64,000 bases of DNA from Actinomycetota bacterium (lineage in GTDB: Bacteria > Actinomycetota > Acidimicrobiia > Acidimicrobiales > Ilumatobacteraceae), in the NCBI GenBank assembly GCA_016871355.1, contig VFZC01000001.1, forward strand, positions 62,001 through 126,000. Reading direction: 5' to 3'. Shown here piece after piece: positions 62,029 through 64,000 of this stretch. Position numbers and translations under genes: made by a program. The notes beneath the pieces were generated by a model that was not told the origin of the DNA, did no database searches, and saw only the letters and a list, made by a program, of their open reading frames with translations. Position 1 is the stretch's first letter. Every line of letters begins with the position of its first letter.

Positions 62029-63264
62029 GTGACTTCAACCGAATCACTGGGAACACGTCACTCGTTGCGGCGCGAAGCAAGCCGACGCGAGTTCATGGCC
62101 CAGGTGACGGTGTTCATGGCGCTCATTGCCATCGCGATCGACTTGGTACTGCCCGCCTTCCCCGAGGTTCGCCAAGCATTCTCGATGCCATCGGATTCCA
62201 CTCACGTCACGTGGGTCATCACCGTGTTCTTCTTGGGTATCTCCGTCGGTCCGTGGCTCTTCGGTCCGGCGTCCGATCGATTCGGTCGTCGACCGATGTT
62301 GTTCGCGAGTCTCGCGCTCTACATCCTCGGAGGATTGCTGTCGGCCCTCGCGAGTTCGTGGCCACTTCTCATCGCCGCCCGGTTCGTGTGGGGCATCGGT
62401 GCCGCCGGCCCGCGCACACTCACCAACGCGATGGTTCGCGATCGCTTCGAAGGCGATGTGATGGCACGACTGATGTCGTTCATCATGGCCGTGTTCCTGA
62501 TCGTCCCGATCATCGCGCCGGCCATCGGTGCCGGACTCATCGAGATCTTCCCGTGGCGATCGGTCTTCGTCGCCCCGGTCGTGATCGCCGTACTCCTGGC
62601 CGTGTGGGCGTTGCGACTACCCGAAACGTTGCCGGTCGAACGTCGTCGTCCCTTCACGTGGCGTGCGGTTGGTGAAGCCAGTCGCGAGGTGTTCCGCAAT
62701 CGGACGACCCTGTCGTTCATGTTCGCCAACATGTTCACGTATGCCATCCTCACGGCCTACCTCGGTGCATCCGAAGTGATCTTGGAAGACGTCTACGAGC
62801 GCGGCGATTTGTTCCCGCTCTTCTTCGGCGTGCTCGGAGTGTTCTTCGCCTTGAACTCGCTCAACAACGCACGACGAGTGAAGAACGTCGGCCTCTATCA
62901 CCACCTGCGTCGGTCGGTGTATTTCGGATCGGTCGCGGCCATCGCCTTCGTCCTGGTGTCGTTCACCAACGGAGGTAAGCCCAACTTCTGGATCTTCGCC
63001 ATCACCCTGGCCTTGCTCATCCCGGTCGCCCAGGGCCTCGGACCTCTCGCCAACACCGCCGCCATGACCCCCTTGCCGCACATCGCCGGCACCGCGTCGT
63101 CGGTCATCACCACCATCACAACCGCCGGTGGTGCGCTACTCGGTGGCGTCGCCAACTCCACGTTCGACGGCACGGTGCGCTCGTTCGCCGGGTGGTCCAC
63201 CGGCTTCTTCGCCCTGTCCACCTTGCTGATCCTCCGAGCCACCCGCGACGTTTCGCAGCAGTAA
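62029..63264 (+). CDS. MFS exporter, Bcr/CflA-like
   Basis: 411 aa, 12 helices, drug-resistance-type proton antiporter. VFFLGISVGPWLFGPASDRF with GRRPMLFASLALYI is MFS motif A, and GIGAAGPRTLTNAMVRDRFE, VPIIAPAIGAGLIEIFPWRS give the DHA1/Bcr layout. I choose GTG 62029 over 62005 because TACTGT stands 6 nt upstream. Divergent from prfC. Substrate unknown. Confidence 0.9.
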   Translation: MTSTESLGTRHSLRREASRREFMAQVTVFMALIAIAIDLVLPAFPEVRQAFSMPSDSTHVTWVITVFFLGISVGPWLFGPASDRFGRRPMLFASLALYILGGLLSALASSWPLLIAARFVWGIGAAGPRTLTNAMVRDRFEGDVMARLMSFIMAVFLIVPIIAPAIGAGLIEIFPWRSVFVAPVVIAVLLAVWALRLPETLPVERRRPFTWRAVGEASREVFRNRTTLSFMFANMFTYAILTAYLGASEVILEDVYERGDLFPLFFGVLGVFFALNSLNNARRVKNVGLYHHLRRSVYFGSVAAIAFVLVSFTNGGKPNFWIFAITLALLIPVAQGLGPLANTAAMTPLPHIAGTASSVITTITTAGGALLGGVANSTFDGTVRSFAGWSTGFFALSTLLILRATRDVSQQ

Positions 63265-63267
63265 CGA

Positions 63268-64000
63268 TCAGACTCGTCGGCGACGCTGACGCTCCATGAG
63301 GCTGCACCAGTCCCACTGCGCACCACCCATGGCGGTCACTTCGGCGAGCATCTGACCCACCATCGCGGTGACCGGCAGCGGAATGTTCATCGCTTCGGCT
63401 TCTTCGAGCACCAAACCGATGTCCTTGCGCATGAGCGTGGTGGAGAAGCCGTAGTCGTACTCGCCGGCGAGCATCTTCTCGGCACGGTTGGCCATCTGCC
63501 ACGACGCCGACGATCCCTGCAACATCACGTGGATCACCTTCGTCACGTCGAGGCCCGCGCTCTCGGCGAAGTCGAGACCTTCGGCCAGGGCTTGGCAGAG
63601 GCCCACGACACAGATCTGATTCGTCATCTTCGTGATCTGGCCGGCTCCCGATTCACCCATCAGAGTGATGCGTGCCGCGTACGACGCAATCACGGATTCG
63701 ACGTCGTCGAAGGCTCGTTGATCGCCGCCCGCCATCACGGTGAGTGTTCCCTTGCGAGCTCCATCGACCCCACCCGACACCGGTGCGTCGAGGAACGATC
63801 CGCCGATCGCGGCCACACGCGAGGCAACGCTGCGCGCGGCTTGGGCCGAGGTAGTGGAGTGATCGACCCACACGCGCCCGGCGGTGACGGCCGACGCGAT
63901 CTCATCGGAGACCGCGAGCAACTCACGATCGGCTGGCAACGACGTGATCACGACGTCGGCGTCACGCGCCGCATCAGTTGGAGACGAGGCCGCTCGACCG
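63268..64000 (-). CDS. 3-hydroxyisobutyrate dehydrogenase-family protein (5' end beyond window)
   Basis: NAD(P)-dependent beta-hydroxyacid dehydrogenase. Visible: ARDADVVITSLPAD (end of the Rossmann domain), DHSTTSAQAARSVASRVAAI, the substrate loop FLDAPVSGGVDGARKGTLTV, and the catalytic Lys in AGQITKMTNQICVVGLCQAL. The frame stays open to base 64000, so the N-terminal nucleotide motif lies outside. The C-terminus LMERQRRRRV is intact. Substrate could be 3-hydroxyisobutyrate or a tartronate-type acid. Confidence 0.88.
   Translation of the reverse strand, partial: GRAASSPTDAARDADVVITSLPADRELLAVSDEIASAVTAGRVWVDHSTTSAQAARSVASRVAAIGGSFLDAPVSGGVDGARKGTLTVMAGGDQRAFDDVESVIASYAARITLMGESGAGQITKMTNQICVVGLCQALAEGLDFAESAGLDVTKVIHVMLQGSSASWQMANRAEKMLAGEYDYGFSTTLMRKDIGLVLEEAEAMNIPLPVTAMVGQMLAEVTAMGGAQWDWCSLMERQRRRRV

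Overview
The window looks like chromosome from a high-GC actinobacterium. Indicators are a WhiB protein, a mycothiol-enzyme-like DinB/MDMPI protein, a DivIVA-type protein, a UPF0182 giant membrane protein, an F420/FMN-type PPOX enzyme and many GTG starts. Many genes also have a TANNNT -10 hexamer only 6-7 nt before the start codon, as expected for leaderless transcripts. The gene mix (RF3, BMP-type nucleoside importer, carotenoid oxygenase) would fit an Acidimicrobiia-like lineage, but that placement is inference.

Layout. 0-12.7 kb is mostly minus-strand metabolism: whiB; a translationally coupled pair of a formaldehyde-activating-enzyme (Fae) homologue and a HalD/BesD-like 2OG-Fe oxygenase; deoD; mdh; an AT3-SGNH acyltransferase; metF; purH; sucD-sucC; a stand-alone B12-binding mutase subunit; a His-rich secreted protein; and PhyH. 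12.7-16.3 kb is a small accessory patch with a NUDIX enzyme, two convergent small paralogues of unknown function, a sigma-like factor and an unknown 510-aa coiled-coil protein. 16.3-24.9 kb carries a DEAD-box helicase, a PPOX enzyme and a complete BMP-type nucleoside ABC importer whose last permease overlaps a Rieske oxygenase. 24.9-33.3 kb is mixed housekeeping, including a frameshifted hypothetical, a methyltransferase, a saccharopine-dehydrogenase-like enzyme, a truncated FGGY kinase, LOG, AhpD-like, xth, XRE, TetR and a nucleoside hydrolase.

33.28-46.47 kb is a genomic island inserted in the initiator tRNA gene. Its ends are 139-bp and 137-bp near-identical direct repeats, each containing the 3' 47 nt of tRNA-fMet plus its terminator; the intact tRNA stands at the right end. 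The cargo is a zinc-homeostasis set: Zur, a SmtB-type sensor with a His-rich protein, cysteine-free L28/L33/L31, an active CobW GTPase, a degenerate CobW lacking its P-loop, two WD40 proteins, Mog, and an operon of a nicotinoprotein methanol dehydrogenase (Mno/Mdo family) with MoxR AAA and VWA proteins. Five copies of a palindrome TCGGA-N5-TCCGA (one with one mismatch) lie at the promoters of these genes, so I propose it as the island's Zur operator. Several methyltransferase-like genes in the island are decayed. No integrase gene is visible.

46.5-64 kb returns to core genes: MTA/SAH nucleosidase, UPF0182, a DivIVA-type protein with an odd Cys/His C-terminus, a PDZ/Lon-like protease, HEAT, GDT1, carotenoid oxygenase, a modABC operon ending in a PadR regulator with a 19-bp perfect palindrome upstream, RF3, an MFS exporter and a truncated 3-hydroxyisobutyrate-dehydrogenase-like gene.

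Best candidate for an undescribed system: the Zur-box-associated mno-moxR-VWA operon, read as a metal-loading AAA/VWA chaperone pair for an alternative alcohol dehydrogenase used when zinc is scarce, together with the CobW/WD40 pairings around it. A one-carbon theme recurs in the window (Fae, MetF, Rieske oxygenase, Mno).
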